Assembly: GCA_003278465.1 (NCBI GenBank)
Contig: QCFC01000003.1
Coordinates: 1 to 64,000 of the forward strand
Length of the DNA: 64,000 nt
Direction of reading: 5' to 3'
Origin: Prochlorococcus sp. AG-363-B04
GTDB lineage: Bacteria; Cyanobacteriota; Cyanobacteriia; PCC-6307; Cyanobiaceae
Shown piece by piece: positions 1 through 9,314 of the stretch. The first letter of the stretch is position 1. The number at the start of each line of letters is the position of its first letter. A model generated the notes under the pieces. That model did not search any database. It worked only from the letters and a program-made list of their open reading frames with translations, and was not told where the DNA came from. The position numbers and the translations under genes were made by a program.

Positions 1-660
1 TCTGACAGCTTGCCTAAAAGGGTACCTAATTCTTTTCAAAAGCTACGCCCATGGATCAATCATGGATGGGAGATGGTCCTTTTAGCAGCAGAACTACTAC
101 GCCCAGAGAGCCCATTAACTCAAGAAGGAACTCAGTCATATGAAACAAACTTTTCCCAGCAATCCGTAGCAGCATTAAAAGCATGGAATTGGCAATCAAA
201 TCAACTACAAACTGCCTTAGACAAAGTTCGTAAACGTGCTTTAACTATCGATAAAGAAACCTGGATTCAAAGACATCAACCATTCCCAGGAGTAGCAGAA
301 CGTCTTAGATCTATTGAAGAAGAAGGGGTTGAGCTAGTTGTACTAACTACAAAAGGTGCCGAATTCACTTCAGAGCTTCTGCATTCGATAAACCTCAAGT
401 CAAGCAAAGTTTTCGGACATGAATCTGGTAGCAAGCCTGAAATACTTTTGCAATTATCCAAACAAAGGCCCCTCAGTGGCTTCATCGAAGATCGCAGAGC
501 TACTCTCGAGACAGTAATCAAAACCCCTGGCTTAAAAGCTTTACCTTGCTATTTAGCTAGCTGGGGCTATCTCAAGCCCAACGACAAGCAAGCATTGCCC
601 GAGGGGATATATCTACTCAATTCAGATACCCTGGCGACCCCCTTGGCGAGCTGGCATTAG
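1..660 (+). CDS. HAD-superfamily hydrolase, 5' end missing
   Basis: The reading frame is open to the first base of the window, so the true start and the N-terminal DxD nucleophile motif of a HAD phosphatase lie upstream. What remains (about 219 residues) shows the later HAD motifs: VVLTTKGAEF (motif II, Thr), a Lys in the ESGSKPEIL segment (motif III) and GFIEDRRATLE (motif IV acidic residues). HAD proteins hydrolyse phosphate esters; the substrate cannot be told. A TTG at 10 is a possible start but would remove the catalytic Asp. It is followed by a 143-bp gap containing the recA control region. Confidence 0.7.
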   Translation, partial: SDSLPKRVPNSFQKLRPWINHGWEMVLLAAELLRPESPLTQEGTQSYETNFSQQSVAALKAWNWQSNQLQTALDKVRKRALTIDKETWIQRHQPFPGVAERLRSIEEEGVELVVLTTKGAEFTSELLHSINLKSSKVFGHESGSKPEILLQLSKQRPLSGFIEDRRATLETVIKTPGLKALPCYLASWGYLKPNDKQALPEGIYLLNSDTLATPLASWH

Positions 661-668
661 TTAGCTAG

Positions 669-682
669 GGTACGTGTGTACT
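669..682 (+). promoter_or_regulatory. LexA (SOS) box upstream of recA
   Basis: The 14-mer GGTACGTGTGTACT matches at every position the cyanobacterial LexA consensus RGTACNNNDGTWCB. It lies 122 bp before the recA ATG, and AT-rich -10-like sequence (GATAAT) follows at about 688-693. Known: LexA represses recA through such boxes in many cyanobacteria. Inferred: recA here is DNA-damage regulated. No lexA gene is in the window. Confidence 0.65.
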
Positions 683-803
683 ATACAGATAATTATGGCT
701 TAGAGGCCTTGAGTTATTCCTCTCTAAGAGTTCCCAAGCACTTTCAAGATCATTCAGGTCAACAATTGAAGGCACCTATTCACCCTTTAGCGAATTATTC
801 ACC

Positions 804-1940
804 ATGTCAACTGACGTAAAAGCAAATTCCACCTCCAATCCTGAAAAACGGAATACTGAAAATCGTCATGGGGAGCGCGATAAAGCACTAAGTCTTGTCC
901 TTGGTCAAATTGAACGTAATTTCGGCAAGGGCTCAATTATGCGCCTAGGGGATGCATCCAGAATGCGTGTGGAAACGATCTCGACAGGAGCACTCACCCT
1001 CGACCTTGCACTAGGTGGTGGCTACCCAAAAGGAAGAGTTGTGGAGGTATATGGACCAGAAAGTTCTGGTAAGACCACCCTCACATTGCATGCAATTGCA
1101 GAAGTTCAACGCAATGGAGGTGTCGCGGCTTTTGTTGATGCCGAACACGCTTTAGATCCTGTGTATGCCGCTTCTCTAGGGGTTGACATAGAGAACCTAC
1201 TGGTTTCTCAACCAGATACAGGAGAAATGGCACTAGAAATCGTAGATCAACTCGTACGCTCCGCTGCGGTGGACATAGTTGTAGTGGACTCCGTTGCTGC
1301 CCTAACTCCCCGCTCAGAAATCGAAGGAGAGATGGGAGATTTAGCTGTCGGAAGCCAGGCTCGACTAATGAGCCAAGCAATGCGCAAAATCACAGGCAAC
1401 ATAGGTAAATCAGGTTGTACAGTCATTTTTCTGAACCAGCTACGTCTAAAAATCGGGATTACATATGGCAATCCCGAAACCACAACAGGAGGCAATGCTT
1501 TGAAGTTTTACGCCTCTGTCAGACTAGATATACGGCGCATTCAAACTCTCAAGCGAGGTACTGAAGAATATGGAATTCGAGCAAAAGTCAAAGTCGCAAA
1601 AAATAAAGTGGCTCCGCCATTCCGTATTGCCGAATTCGACATCCTCTTTGGGCGTGGTATCAGTACATTGGGCTGTCTACTGGATCTAGCAGAAGAAACT
1701 GGCGTCGTCACCCGCAAAGGGGCCTGGTATAGCTATGAAGGTGACAATATCGGCCAAGGACGTGACAACACAATTTCTTGGCTTGAACAAAACCCTGAAG
1801 CCAGTAATCAGATTGAAACACTAGTTCGTCAAAAATTAACAGAAGGTTCTGAGGTCACAGCAAATTCCATGCGCCCCTTAGCCGCAGCAGCACGAACAGC
1901 GAACAAAGGAGCTAATCATGAAACGCCTAAAGCAGCCTAA
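804..1940 (+). CDS. recA: Recombinase A
   Basis: RecA forms the ATP-dependent filament on single-stranded DNA for homologous recombination and triggers LexA self-cleavage. The 378-residue protein has Walker A GPESSGKT at residues 84-91, Walker [13 protein letters not shown] near 155 and the conserved NQLRLKIG (L2 region) near 214. The full-length match supports the ATG at 804. The C-terminal tail is longer than in E. coli and Ala/Asn-rich. It stands as a single unit, with a LexA box upstream and a strong terminator downstream. Confidence 0.98.
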   Translation: MSTDVKANSTSNPEKRNTENRHGERDKALSLVLGQIERNFGKGSIMRLGDASRMRVETISTGALTLDLALGGGYPKGRVVEVYGPESSGKTTLTLHAIAEVQRNGGVAAFVDAEHALDPVYAASLGVDIENLLVSQPDTGEMALEIVDQLVRSAAVDIVVVDSVAALTPRSEIEGEMGDLAVGSQARLMSQAMRKITGNIGKSGCTVIFLNQLRLKIGITYGNPETTTGGNALKFYASVRLDIRRIQTLKRGTEEYGIRAKVKVAKNKVAPPFRIAEFDILFGRGISTLGCLLDLAEETGVVTRKGAWYSYEGDNIGQGRDNTISWLEQNPEASNQIETLVRQKLTEGSEVTANSMRPLAAAARTANKGANHETPKAA

Positions 1941-1969
1941 AAAATAATTTCTCAAGTCTAAAAACAAAA

Positions 1970-2007
1970 AAACCCTTACTTCATTGATAGATGAACAAGG
2001 GTTTTTT
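1970..2007 (+). terminator. Rho-independent terminator of recA
   Basis: AACCCTT and AAGGGTT, with inner TTCAT/ATGAA pairing, form a long hairpin followed by seven T residues, about 30 bp after the recA stop. The next gene faces recA and ends at 2032, so a poly-A on the left arm could also serve the opposite strand. Confidence 0.85.
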
Positions 2008-2031
2008 TGCTGTGCAATTGCGAGATTTAAA

Positions 2032-2271
2032 TCATCGGGCATCTGCAGGAATCCACCAACCAACTGCAGGTCCAACAAAACGAACTACAAGCCACAAAAC
2101 CACTAAAAGAGCTATTCCAATCCATGCACCTCGGGTTGTGACCGAATAAAATCTATCCTTTTGTTTCTGAGTAATTGGAAGCCAAGAAACGATCCTAGGG
2201 GAATCATCCTTTGCAGAAATCTTCTTTCTTGGGGGCAACCCCTGGTTAGCTCGGCGACGGGCTTCTCCCAT
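2032..2271 (-). CDS. DUF2839 membrane protein
   Basis: A 79-residue protein typical in length and layout of the cyanobacterial DUF2839 family: N-terminal MGEARRRANQGLPPRK, a basic/polar linker, then one hydrophobic segment (about residues 48-68) and a short tail. Function is unknown in all members I know of; it should sit in the thylakoid or plasma membrane with a single span. It is convergent with recA. Confidence 0.85.
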   Translation of the reverse strand: MGEARRRANQGLPPRKKISAKDDSPRIVSWLPITQKQKDRFYSVTTRGAWIGIALLVVLWLVVRFVGPAVGWWIPADAR

Positions 2272-2309
2272 GACCTTATAAATAGATTTGATTAAAGATT
2301 AAAGCTTTT

Positions 2310-3755
2310 TTAATTTGGTAAAAGACGATGTAAAGGAGTCCAAGGTTCTAAGACTTGAAGTATCTTATCTCCCCAACTTCGCCTACGCAGGCGACCATCA
2401 AGAATCGCAAGGCGTCCAGAGTTGCTTCTCAGTGAAGCTACTGCAGGAGGAATGAGACTCAAAGCTTTTGGCAAAAGAAAATCACGGAACCAATCTTGTC
2501 CATTCCTTTTCATTGCCTCAACTCGTGCTGCAATTAATGGAGATTCCAAGCTCGCTAAAGGGATCAACCCGATTATCAACTGATCTGGGCAAGGGAGGCT
2601 ATCTAATGAATTAAGCCACCAAGACCAACAACAGCAAATAACACCATTTGATTCTTCTACTTGAGTTTGATGTACAACTCTTTTCCCAAACTCAGAAGCC
2701 AATTGACTAGTTAATTTTAAACGTAATTGAGAGTCATCTAACAAAATCACAGTTAATCCTTGTCGACCAAAAATCAGGCGCCTACTCTGATCAAGAAGAT
2801 ACTCTGCATAGATTTCTGTATTTGGAAGCGGTTGACGAAGTGGTGCAAACAAAGAAATGGGTTCTTTTGAATCTCGATTACTTAAATTGACTAGAACAGT
2901 GGGCTGGAAATCATCATCATTCAAATCAACAGGCACAATTCCATGCTTACCACTTTCTGTCATCAATAAAGTCGACTGGTTAGTTAATAGACCTGGCAAC
3001 AATTTAAGGGGTTCTAATGGCTGATAATGCCAATCCCAAGACAACATGCTTGAATCTAATTCCGCCCAACCAGCCCATTCATTAGGATCATGCTTCAAGA
3101 AGCTAGACCATGGATTTAGTAGCAGAGCCGATAAACTTAGAAGACTCTTAAGCTCAACCATATCATCATTATAAATTCGTACTAATTTATGGAAACGACT
3201 TTTCTTAGTAAACAATCTCCTAGTCAATTCCTCGTAGAATTGCAATAAGGAACCATCTAAAGCAGGTTCTGATTTACGAAGTTTTTCCCAATCTTCTGGC
3301 TTGACATGTATAGCCATTGCTTTTCGCAATAAATCAGTTAGTCTCTCTGCTTCTGGAATAATTAATTTTTTAGTTTTCAAATATCCTTGTTTATATGCTT
3401 TTAATAAGCCAGAATAATCTAATAGCCAAAGTCTTTCATCTAGAGGCGGATCTTCTCCTTCCCAATATCCCACTTTAACCCCTACTTGCTGCAACCTTGG
3501 AAACTCAATGTCAAACAACCTGCGACGTTGACTGGGGGTAAGAACTAAAATATTTCCTCGACTCTCCAAACACAGAGGAACCAACAAACCTAACCACCAC
3601 TCGTTTTTACTACCAGGTTCCATGTGAAGCAAAGTATGATCACTTCGCCTAAGACTTCGGGCTATTAATCGACATAAAGTGAGGTGATTAGGCCATGAAG
3701 ATGAAGTGTGATGCAAAATCTCCTTCAATCGTCTATGGGCAAGAGCTTCGAGCAT
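2310..3755 (-). CDS. Helicase-like conserved protein
   Basis: A 481-residue protein that I recall as a picocyanobacterial protein often labelled a superfamily II helicase. There is no clear Walker A (GKT/S): the N-terminal LLHMEPGSKNEW occupies the place where one would expect it, followed by NILVLTPSQRRR, which resembles motif Ia. The C-terminal part (GKRVVHQTQV, DQLIIGLIPLASL) looks like a second RecA-like half. I read it as a helicase fold that may have lost ATPase motifs; the name is tentative. It is divergent from tyrA with about 90 bp or less between starts. Confidence 0.55.
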   Translation of the reverse strand: MLEALAHRRLKEILHHTSSSWPNHLTLCRLIARSLRRSDHTLLHMEPGSKNEWWLGLLVPLCLESRGNILVLTPSQRRRLFDIEFPRLQQVGVKVGYWEGEDPPLDERLWLLDYSGLLKAYKQGYLKTKKLIIPEAERLTDLLRKAMAIHVKPEDWEKLRKSEPALDGSLLQFYEELTRRLFTKKSRFHKLVRIYNDDMVELKSLLSLSALLLNPWSSFLKHDPNEWAGWAELDSSMLSWDWHYQPLEPLKLLPGLLTNQSTLLMTESGKHGIVPVDLNDDDFQPTVLVNLSNRDSKEPISLFAPLRQPLPNTEIYAEYLLDQSRRLIFGRQGLTVILLDDSQLRLKLTSQLASEFGKRVVHQTQVEESNGVICCCWSWWLNSLDSLPCPDQLIIGLIPLASLESPLIAARVEAMKRNGQDWFRDFLLPKALSLIPPAVASLRSNSGRLAILDGRLRRRSWGDKILQVLEPWTPLHRLLPN

Positions 3756-3841
3756 TCAATTAACTTAAGAATGAAAAACTTGTGGCAGTTCTAAAGTCAC
3801 TCAATAATCAACATGAGGAAAACCTTCGAAGAAAAAACGTG

Positions 3842-4720
3842 ATGGGACAAGAAAAAAAAGCTGCTCGCATCGCAGGAGTAGTGGGTCTAGGGCTCATAGG
3901 TGGATCCATAGCCCTTGATTTGAAAACTCTGGGATGGGAAGTCCGTGGTTTAACAAATCGACCAATCACAGTTGAAATAGCAAAAAGGAAAGGACTTGCG
4001 ACTCAAGTCAGTACAGATCCAGAAATCATCAGTGAATGTGAGCTTGTCATTCTTGCAATGCCGTTAGAGCAATTACTCCAACCAGATAAGGCAATTATCA
4101 ATGCATTATCAATTGAAACTGTAGTCACTGATGTTGGCTCTGTAAAAGAACCTGTTCTCAAATTATGGGAAAAACTACATCCACGTTTTGTAGGTAGTCA
4201 TCCCATGGCAGGCACCAATCAATCTGGTGTTGAATCAGGCCAAACAGGGCTTTTTCAACACCGTCCATGGGTGTCTACACCTAATCAACATACCGATCCA
4301 GAGGCACTAGAAAGTGTAAAAAAATTAGCACTCTCTTTAGGCAGTAATTGGATAACAGCAGATGCCTCAAGTCATGATCAAGCAGTAGCTCTTATTTCAC
4401 ACTTACCAGTTCTTATAAGTGCCGCTTTACTTAGGACACTTGAAAAAGAAGATAATGCACAAATTCTCAAATTGGCTAGGCAGTTATCATCAAGTGGCTT
4501 TGCTGATACCACACGAGTAGGTGGAGGTAATCCACAACTCGGGACTGCCATGGCAGTTAACAATACAAATGCAATTATTGAAGGATTAGCTTCTTATAAA
4601 AGCTGCTTAGTAAAAATTGAAGAAACCATTCTTAAAGGGAAATGGAATGATCTAAATCAAGAACTAGAACGAGCAAAGGCTCTTAGGCCCAGCTTTATCA
4701 ATTCCAATCCTGTCATCTAA
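3842..4720 (+). CDS. tyrA: Prephenate/arogenate dehydrogenase
   Basis: Catalyses the NAD(P)-dependent oxidative decarboxylation leading to tyrosine; cyanobacterial enzymes usually use arogenate. The Rossmann motif GVVGLGLIGGS is near the N-terminus, followed by VTDVGSVK and the HPMAGTNQSG active-site segment, then the conserved ISHLPVLISAAL. I chose the ATG at 3842, giving about 292 residues; a GTG at 3782 would add a 20-residue charged extension without family support. The 3' end overlaps the convergent crtD-like gene by 4 bp. Confidence 0.92.
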   Translation: MGQEKKAARIAGVVGLGLIGGSIALDLKTLGWEVRGLTNRPITVEIAKRKGLATQVSTDPEIISECELVILAMPLEQLLQPDKAIINALSIETVVTDVGSVKEPVLKLWEKLHPRFVGSHPMAGTNQSGVESGQTGLFQHRPWVSTPNQHTDPEALESVKKLALSLGSNWITADASSHDQAVALISHLPVLISAALLRTLEKEDNAQILKLARQLSSSGFADTTRVGGGNPQLGTAMAVNNTNAIIEGLASYKSCLVKIEETILKGKWNDLNQELERAKALRPSFINSNPVI

Positions 4721-6234
4721 AAAGGTAAAACAAATTCCAACCCCTTCAGTGCCATTAGCTGACGACATACCATCAACGCAGACATACTGACTCCAGCAGT
4801 TCCCTCACCAGGATAAATGGAATCTCCACACAACCAAAGCCCTTTTATTGGGGTTCTACTAGGTAAGCCATAAGGTCCAAATTGAGATGGATGCTGACCT
4901 AAACCACCAACAATTCCTTGAGGTCGAAGGGTCCATTTAGCAAAACTTTTGGGCGTAGCAAGTTCTTGATGGAGCCAATGATTTGAGGTTAATCCAAACC
5001 AATTTTCTAATATTCCACAAATTTTCAAAAGAGTTTTAGCTTTTCGCTCCTTATACAGCATTTCAGGAATTCCATTCCACAAAGAAGTTTCTGTAAAAAC
5101 ACTTGCAATCACCGTTGCCTTCCCAGCAGGAGCACGTCCATCATCTTCTCGACTAATAGAAACAAATAAAGAACCAGGTTCTTTAGCTGCTATTTGTATA
5201 TGAGAAGGACATTCATGAGGAAGCACTGTTCGATCAACAACACCATAAAAAACTAATGCTCCACTTGGCTTAGGTAATTTTTTTAGTGAGTCAAAATATT
5301 CGTCAAAATCTCCTGATCGATTTACAATCAACTTAGGAAGACACTGAGGCGGTAAAGTAAAAACAACATCAGAAGAGAATAATTGCAATTGCTTCCCAGT
5401 ACGATTTCTTACCAAGATTTTCCAAGAATTACCAAATTTTTCTACCTCTAACCCAGTGACCTGATGACTAAGTAATAACTGAACATTCTCTACTCTTAAA
5501 GCACTTATCAAATGATCACTTAGCTTTTGCATCGATCCTTGCAAATGCCATAGACCAAGTGGAGCCTGAGCCATCTGAAGCACCGTTGCCCCGTAAAGCG
5601 CAGCAGTACGATCAGCCGGTTGTTGAGAATAAAGTTTTAGTTGCAAATCAAGAAAATCTCGTAAGCGCTTATCTTTATGGCAACCACAGAGCTTAAGTAA
5701 GTCTGTTATACAGAGTTGACTCAACAGACCTGAAAAGACAAGTTCTGGTCTGATCGCTTTTATAAGGTGTAAATAATCCCAAGCATTCCTTGCAGGTAAC
5801 ACAGGGTTTCTCAAAGAAAAAGCCCAATTTATCTTGTGTAAAACTGAGCACAACTGCCAAAAAAGCTGAGAGTTCGGAAAATGTTTTTTCGTTTCATCTG
5901 CCCATTTTCTAGGATCATGCCATAGCTTTATCGGTTCATATCCATCCACAAGATCAACAACACATCCTGGATCCAATATCTCTGCTTTTGGTAAAGGAAC
6001 TTGCAAATAATTAAAAATACGTTGATGTATTCCGCCTTGTTCAAAACCAGCTACTTGCGTAGCTCCAACATCAAATACAAATGGTCCTCTTTGAAAGGTT
6101 CCTGCACAACCCCCAGGTTGTGAATGCGCCTCAATCAAAGTAACTTGAGCACCCTCTTTTGCAAGAACCGCTGCCGCAGTTAGGCCAGCAATGCCCGCTC
6201 CTACAACAGTGACAGAATCCTTAATCATGAACAC
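4717..6234 (-). CDS. crtD: CrtD-like carotenoid desaturase / FAD amine-oxidase-fold protein
   Basis: An FAD-dependent oxidoreductase of the phytoene desaturase family, 505 residues. The dinucleotide motif VVGAGIAGLTAAAVLA is at the N-terminus and the C-terminal FAD motif GLWLCGDSIYPGEG near residue 470. By length and overall pattern it matches the cyanobacterial C-3',4'-desaturase (CrtD) group, which acts in myxol-type carotenoid synthesis. The real substrate in Prochlorococcus is not known to me, so crtD is a family-level name. A second ATG 6 bp inside (6228) is an equally good start. Convergent with tyrA. Confidence 0.75.
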   Translation of the reverse strand: MFMIKDSVTVVGAGIAGLTAAAVLAKEGAQVTLIEAHSQPGGCAGTFQRGPFVFDVGATQVAGFEQGGIHQRIFNYLQVPLPKAEILDPGCVVDLVDGYEPIKLWHDPRKWADETKKHFPNSQLFWQLCSVLHKINWAFSLRNPVLPARNAWDYLHLIKAIRPELVFSGLLSQLCITDLLKLCGCHKDKRLRDFLDLQLKLYSQQPADRTAALYGATVLQMAQAPLGLWHLQGSMQKLSDHLISALRVENVQLLLSHQVTGLEVEKFGNSWKILVRNRTGKQLQLFSSDVVFTLPPQCLPKLIVNRSGDFDEYFDSLKKLPKPSGALVFYGVVDRTVLPHECPSHIQIAAKEPGSLFVSISREDDGRAPAGKATVIASVFTETSLWNGIPEMLYKERKAKTLLKICGILENWFGLTSNHWLHQELATPKSFAKWTLRPQGIVGGLGQHPSQFGPYGLPSRTPIKGLWLCGDSIYPGEGTAGVSMSALMVCRQLMALKGLEFVLPF

Positions 6235-6260
6235 ATTCTAAAAACTTCTATCATTCTTCG

Positions 6261-7151
6261 ATGGACAAGACACTTTTAAGACAACTAATAGACCTTGATA
6301 GCCCACTTTCTGGCGAGATCATTGAAGGTTTTTCTCATATTGCAAGTGGATCCATTCATGACACATGGCAATTAAGATTAGCTAGTGGTAGAAAAATATT
6401 TATCAAAAGTGTCACAGCTAAAGATCTCCCAATGCTGGAAATAGAGGCAAAAGGACTAGAAACCCTCAAAACACTTTCCAACTCTGAATTTTTAGAGATA
6501 CCTGAACCTATATTAACTAAAAAGTTAGGAAATTCAGCATTACTTTTATTGCCTTGGTTAGATCTTCAAATAGGTAATCAGGAGAATCTAGGAAAAGGAC
6601 TTGCGCTACTTCACCAAACCTCAGCAAAAAAAAATCCGGGAAAGTTTGGATGGGAAAATGATGGCTATATAGGGAGAGGTCCCCAACCAAAGGGATGGGA
6701 TAAAAATTGGGGAGATTGCTTTGTAAAATTCAGATTAAGGCCGCAATTAAAACTAGCTAATAAATGGGGATTTCATAATGAAAATCTTGAATCAATTCTC
6801 TTATCAATTAGTAATTATTTAAATTCACATAATCCAATCCCTTCTATCGTTCACGGTGATCTATGGAGTGGAAATGCAAGTTCCTTAAAAGATGGCCGAG
6901 GTGCATTAATTGACCCAGCCATCTGGTGGGCTGACAGGGAAGTTGATATAGCTATGACAAAACTATTTGGTGGTTTCTCAAATAATTTTTATGATTCATA
7001 CAATGAAATTTGGGAACTTTCAACAACTCTGGATAGGAGAATTGATATTTACAATTTCTATCATTTACTTAATCATGCAAACCTCTTCGGAGGTTCATAT
7101 AAAAATAATTGTCTTTCTACTTTAAAGAAAATAGAAAGACAATTTAATTAA
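6261..7151 (+). CDS. Fructosamine kinase family protein
   Basis: A 296-residue protein kinase-fold enzyme of the fructosamine-3-kinase group, which phosphorylates sugars attached to protein amines and so helps deglycation. Visible motifs are GSIHDTWQL (nucleotide loop), FIKSV (Lys), IVHGDLWSGNAS (catalytic loop HGDLW..N) and ALIDPAIWW (DPA metal motif), with YNEIWEL further on. Full family length. It is divergent from the crtD-like gene by 26 bp. The in vivo substrate is inferred, not shown. Confidence 0.88.
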   Translation: MDKTLLRQLIDLDSPLSGEIIEGFSHIASGSIHDTWQLRLASGRKIFIKSVTAKDLPMLEIEAKGLETLKTLSNSEFLEIPEPILTKKLGNSALLLLPWLDLQIGNQENLGKGLALLHQTSAKKNPGKFGWENDGYIGRGPQPKGWDKNWGDCFVKFRLRPQLKLANKWGFHNENLESILLSISNYLNSHNPIPSIVHGDLWSGNASSLKDGRGALIDPAIWWADREVDIAMTKLFGGFSNNFYDSYNEIWELSTTLDRRIDIYNFYHLLNHANLFGGSYKNNCLSTLKKIERQFN

Positions 7152-7172
7152 ATACAAAACATCTAAGCAGAA

Positions 7173-7556
7173 TTAGCCAAAATATTCCTTACGGAGTGTT
7201 TGAACTCTTTCAACAACAGCTGTACGCTTATCACTAGTAGTTAAATTTTGCCAACTCCACTGTCCCACAACAACTACTCCTAAAAGCTCTAACAATCCTG
7301 GGATAACAGGAATCAAATTAATAGTGTCAAGTACACCTTTGATCATGACTTGAGCAACGATCACCAAAGCAATGATTCCGGCAGCCTTGCCATATTTACC
7401 CATTTGTCCCCAATCAATCTTGTCAAGTCTTTCATTGACCTGACCCATTACATCGGTGTAACGCTCTGAGAAATTGTTCTCTTGGGCTTGGCTGACAGCG
7501 TTACCCTCGGGGGCAGTGTCATTGCTTGCCTCAGGACTTACGTCGGCCATGAACAC
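7173..7556 (-). CDS. CAAD-domain membrane protein (CURT1-like)
   Basis: A 127-residue protein with an acidic, disordered N-terminus (first 45 residues), an amphipathic segment, then two close hydrophobic spans (about 58-75 and 82-100) and a C-terminal amphipathic helix. This is the CAAD domain layout shared by cyanobacterial aminoacyl-tRNA synthetase appendages and plant CURT1, which bends thylakoid membranes. Here the domain stands alone, as in CurT. The role in thylakoid curvature is inferred from the family. An internal ATG at 7550 is an alternative start. Confidence 0.82.
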   Translation of the reverse strand: MFMADVSPEASNDTAPEGNAVSQAQENNFSERYTDVMGQVNERLDKIDWGQMGKYGKAAGIIALVIVAQVMIKGVLDTINLIPVIPGLLELLGVVVVGQWSWQNLTTSDKRTAVVERVQTLRKEYFG

Positions 7557-7603
7557 AACACTTAATGCAAATATGTGTAAATAGTATCGAATGCATCTAT
7601 CTG

Positions 7604-8125
7604 ATGCCAGGGGTAATTACTTTCGATGGCGATTGCCTGATAGTTCTCCGGAGAAGCTTGGCCAAAGTAGCTCCTGAAGAAGGGTGTGCATTGTTAATAG
7701 GTCACCCACCAAAATCACTCGATTTCCGCAAACAAAACGTATGGCTAATAAAGCGAATATGGCCGTGTTGCAATGTATGGGCGCCAGAAATGCTACAAGA
7801 GGAAAGATCAGGAGAGCTGGAAAATATTTTAAGCGATCAAAACGAGGCCACTAGAGTACATTTGTCGAAATTAAACCGATTTGCACTTGACCCAAAAGAA
7901 CAATTAAAAGCACAAAAATGGGCAAGAGCTAATTATTTACAAGTATTAGGTGTGGCTCATTCACACCCCGACGGAGATGCCGTTCCTTCACTAATTGATC
8001 TTAAATGGGGACTTTCTCCTGGATTAATGCTAATTCTAGATAAATATGGAACGATGGGTGCGTGGTGGAAAAGCGATGAGAAAAGATTAAGAGCAGTATC
8101 TATATCAGGTCTAGACAAAAAATAA
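7604..8125 (+). CDS. JAMM/MPN-family metalloprotease
   Basis: A Mov34/MPN/PAD-1 family protein. The JAMM zinc signature is intact: a Glu in PEEGCALLIGH and HSHPDGDAVPSLID, which is HxHP-x6-S-x2-D. Bacterial members cut isopeptide or C-terminal bonds of ubiquitin-like sulfur carriers. An upstream ATG at 7565 is in frame but leaves only 8 bp to the divergent CAAD start, so I prefer 7604. It is followed 29 bp later by a ThiF/MoeB-rhodanese gene, a pairing typical of sulfur-carrier systems; no carrier gene is seen beside them. Confidence 0.85.
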   Translation: MPGVITFDGDCLIVLRRSLAKVAPEEGCALLIGHPPKSLDFRKQNVWLIKRIWPCCNVWAPEMLQEERSGELENILSDQNEATRVHLSKLNRFALDPKEQLKAQKWARANYLQVLGVAHSHPDGDAVPSLIDLKWGLSPGLMLILDKYGTMGAWWKSDEKRLRAVSISGLDKK

Positions 8126-8154
8126 ACCGATGTTTTTCACTCTTCTCCTGACTC

Positions 8155-9309
8155 ATGTCTAAAAAGCAAAGCCAAAAGACTCAATTAGATTCGAACGAGA
8201 TGGAGCGCTATAGCAGACATCTTATACTCAAAGAAATTGGAACTCAAGGACAAAAGAAACTTAAATCCGCTTCTGTACTTTGTGTGGGGAGCGGAGGACT
8301 CGGATCTCCAGTCTTAGTTTATTTAGCTGCTGCAGGCATAGGAAAGATTGGAATCATAGATTTTGATTTGGTAGAAAGTTCTAATCTCAATAGACAAATA
8401 ATTCATAGCACAAGTTCTATAGGTTGTGAAAAGGCTATCTCTGCACAGTTAAGAGTTCTAGATATCAACCCTAATTGCCAAGTAGATGTTTTTACCGAAA
8501 AACTCACTCGCAAAAATGCTTTAAATATCATGGAAGCTTATGACATTATTTGCGATGGAACGGATAATTTCCCCAGTAGATATCTTATTAATGATGCTTG
8601 TTTACTCCTAAACAAACCAAATATCTATGGCTCAGTGCATCAGTTTGAAGGCCAAGCAACAGTTTTCAATCTAACCAAATCAAGTCCAAATTATAGAGAT
8701 TTAATACCCATTCCACCTCCTCCAGGGCAAATACCTTCGTGTGCCGAAGCTGGAGTTATGGGAGTAGTTCCTGGCATAATAGGCTTAATTCAGGCCACCG
8801 AAATCATAAAAATAATTACCGGAACTGGAGAACCTCTTGACGGGAGATTATTAGTATTTGATGCTTTAAAAATGAGATTCCGTGAATTAAAACTTTTAGC
8901 TAGCGAAGATAAATATATAGCCAAAGACTTAATTGACTACGAGGAATTTTGTGGATTAAATGTTCACAAGAGAGAGCCTTCACCAGAAAATATTAAAAAT
9001 ATATCAATTAAAGAACTGATAAATATAATGAATAGTAATTCAAAAGAAATTTCACTTATAGATGTTAGGGAGCATCATGAAGCACAAATAACATCAATTC
9101 CTGGCTCTAAATTAGTCCCTCTAGACAGCATTAGAAACGGTTCAGCTATTAATTTAATTAGAAACTTAGAAGCTAAATCACAACTTTATTTCCACTGCAA
9201 AAGCGGTAAACGTTCAATTAAGGCACTAGAAATACTAAAAGGATACGGGATCACAGGGACAAACATTATTGGTGGTATAGATGCCTGGAATAAGGTGCAT
9301 AATTCCTGA
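8155..9309 (+). CDS. moeB: ThiF/MoeB adenylyltransferase with rhodanese domain
   Basis: An E1-like enzyme that adenylates the C-terminus of sulfur carriers such as MoaD or ThiS, with a rhodanese domain that can pass on sulfur. Residues 15-260 are the E1 domain (VGSGGLGSP nucleotide loop, DGTDNFPSRYL, PSCAEAGVMGV); residues about 285-380 are rhodanese with catalytic Cys in YFHCKSGKRS. The CxxC pair that binds zinc in E. coli MoeB is replaced by PNYRDLIP. I believe that is usual in cyanobacteria. Probably in one operon with the JAMM protease. Confidence 0.9.
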   Translation: MSKKQSQKTQLDSNEMERYSRHLILKEIGTQGQKKLKSASVLCVGSGGLGSPVLVYLAAAGIGKIGIIDFDLVESSNLNRQIIHSTSSIGCEKAISAQLRVLDINPNCQVDVFTEKLTRKNALNIMEAYDIICDGTDNFPSRYLINDACLLLNKPNIYGSVHQFEGQATVFNLTKSSPNYRDLIPIPPPPGQIPSCAEAGVMGVVPGIIGLIQATEIIKIITGTGEPLDGRLLVFDALKMRFRELKLLASEDKYIAKDLIDYEEFCGLNVHKREPSPENIKNISIKELINIMNSNSKEISLIDVREHHEAQITSIPGSKLVPLDSIRNGSAINLIRNLEAKSQLYFHCKSGKRSIKALEILKGYGITGTNIIGGIDAWNKVHNS

Positions 9310-9314
9310 TAATA

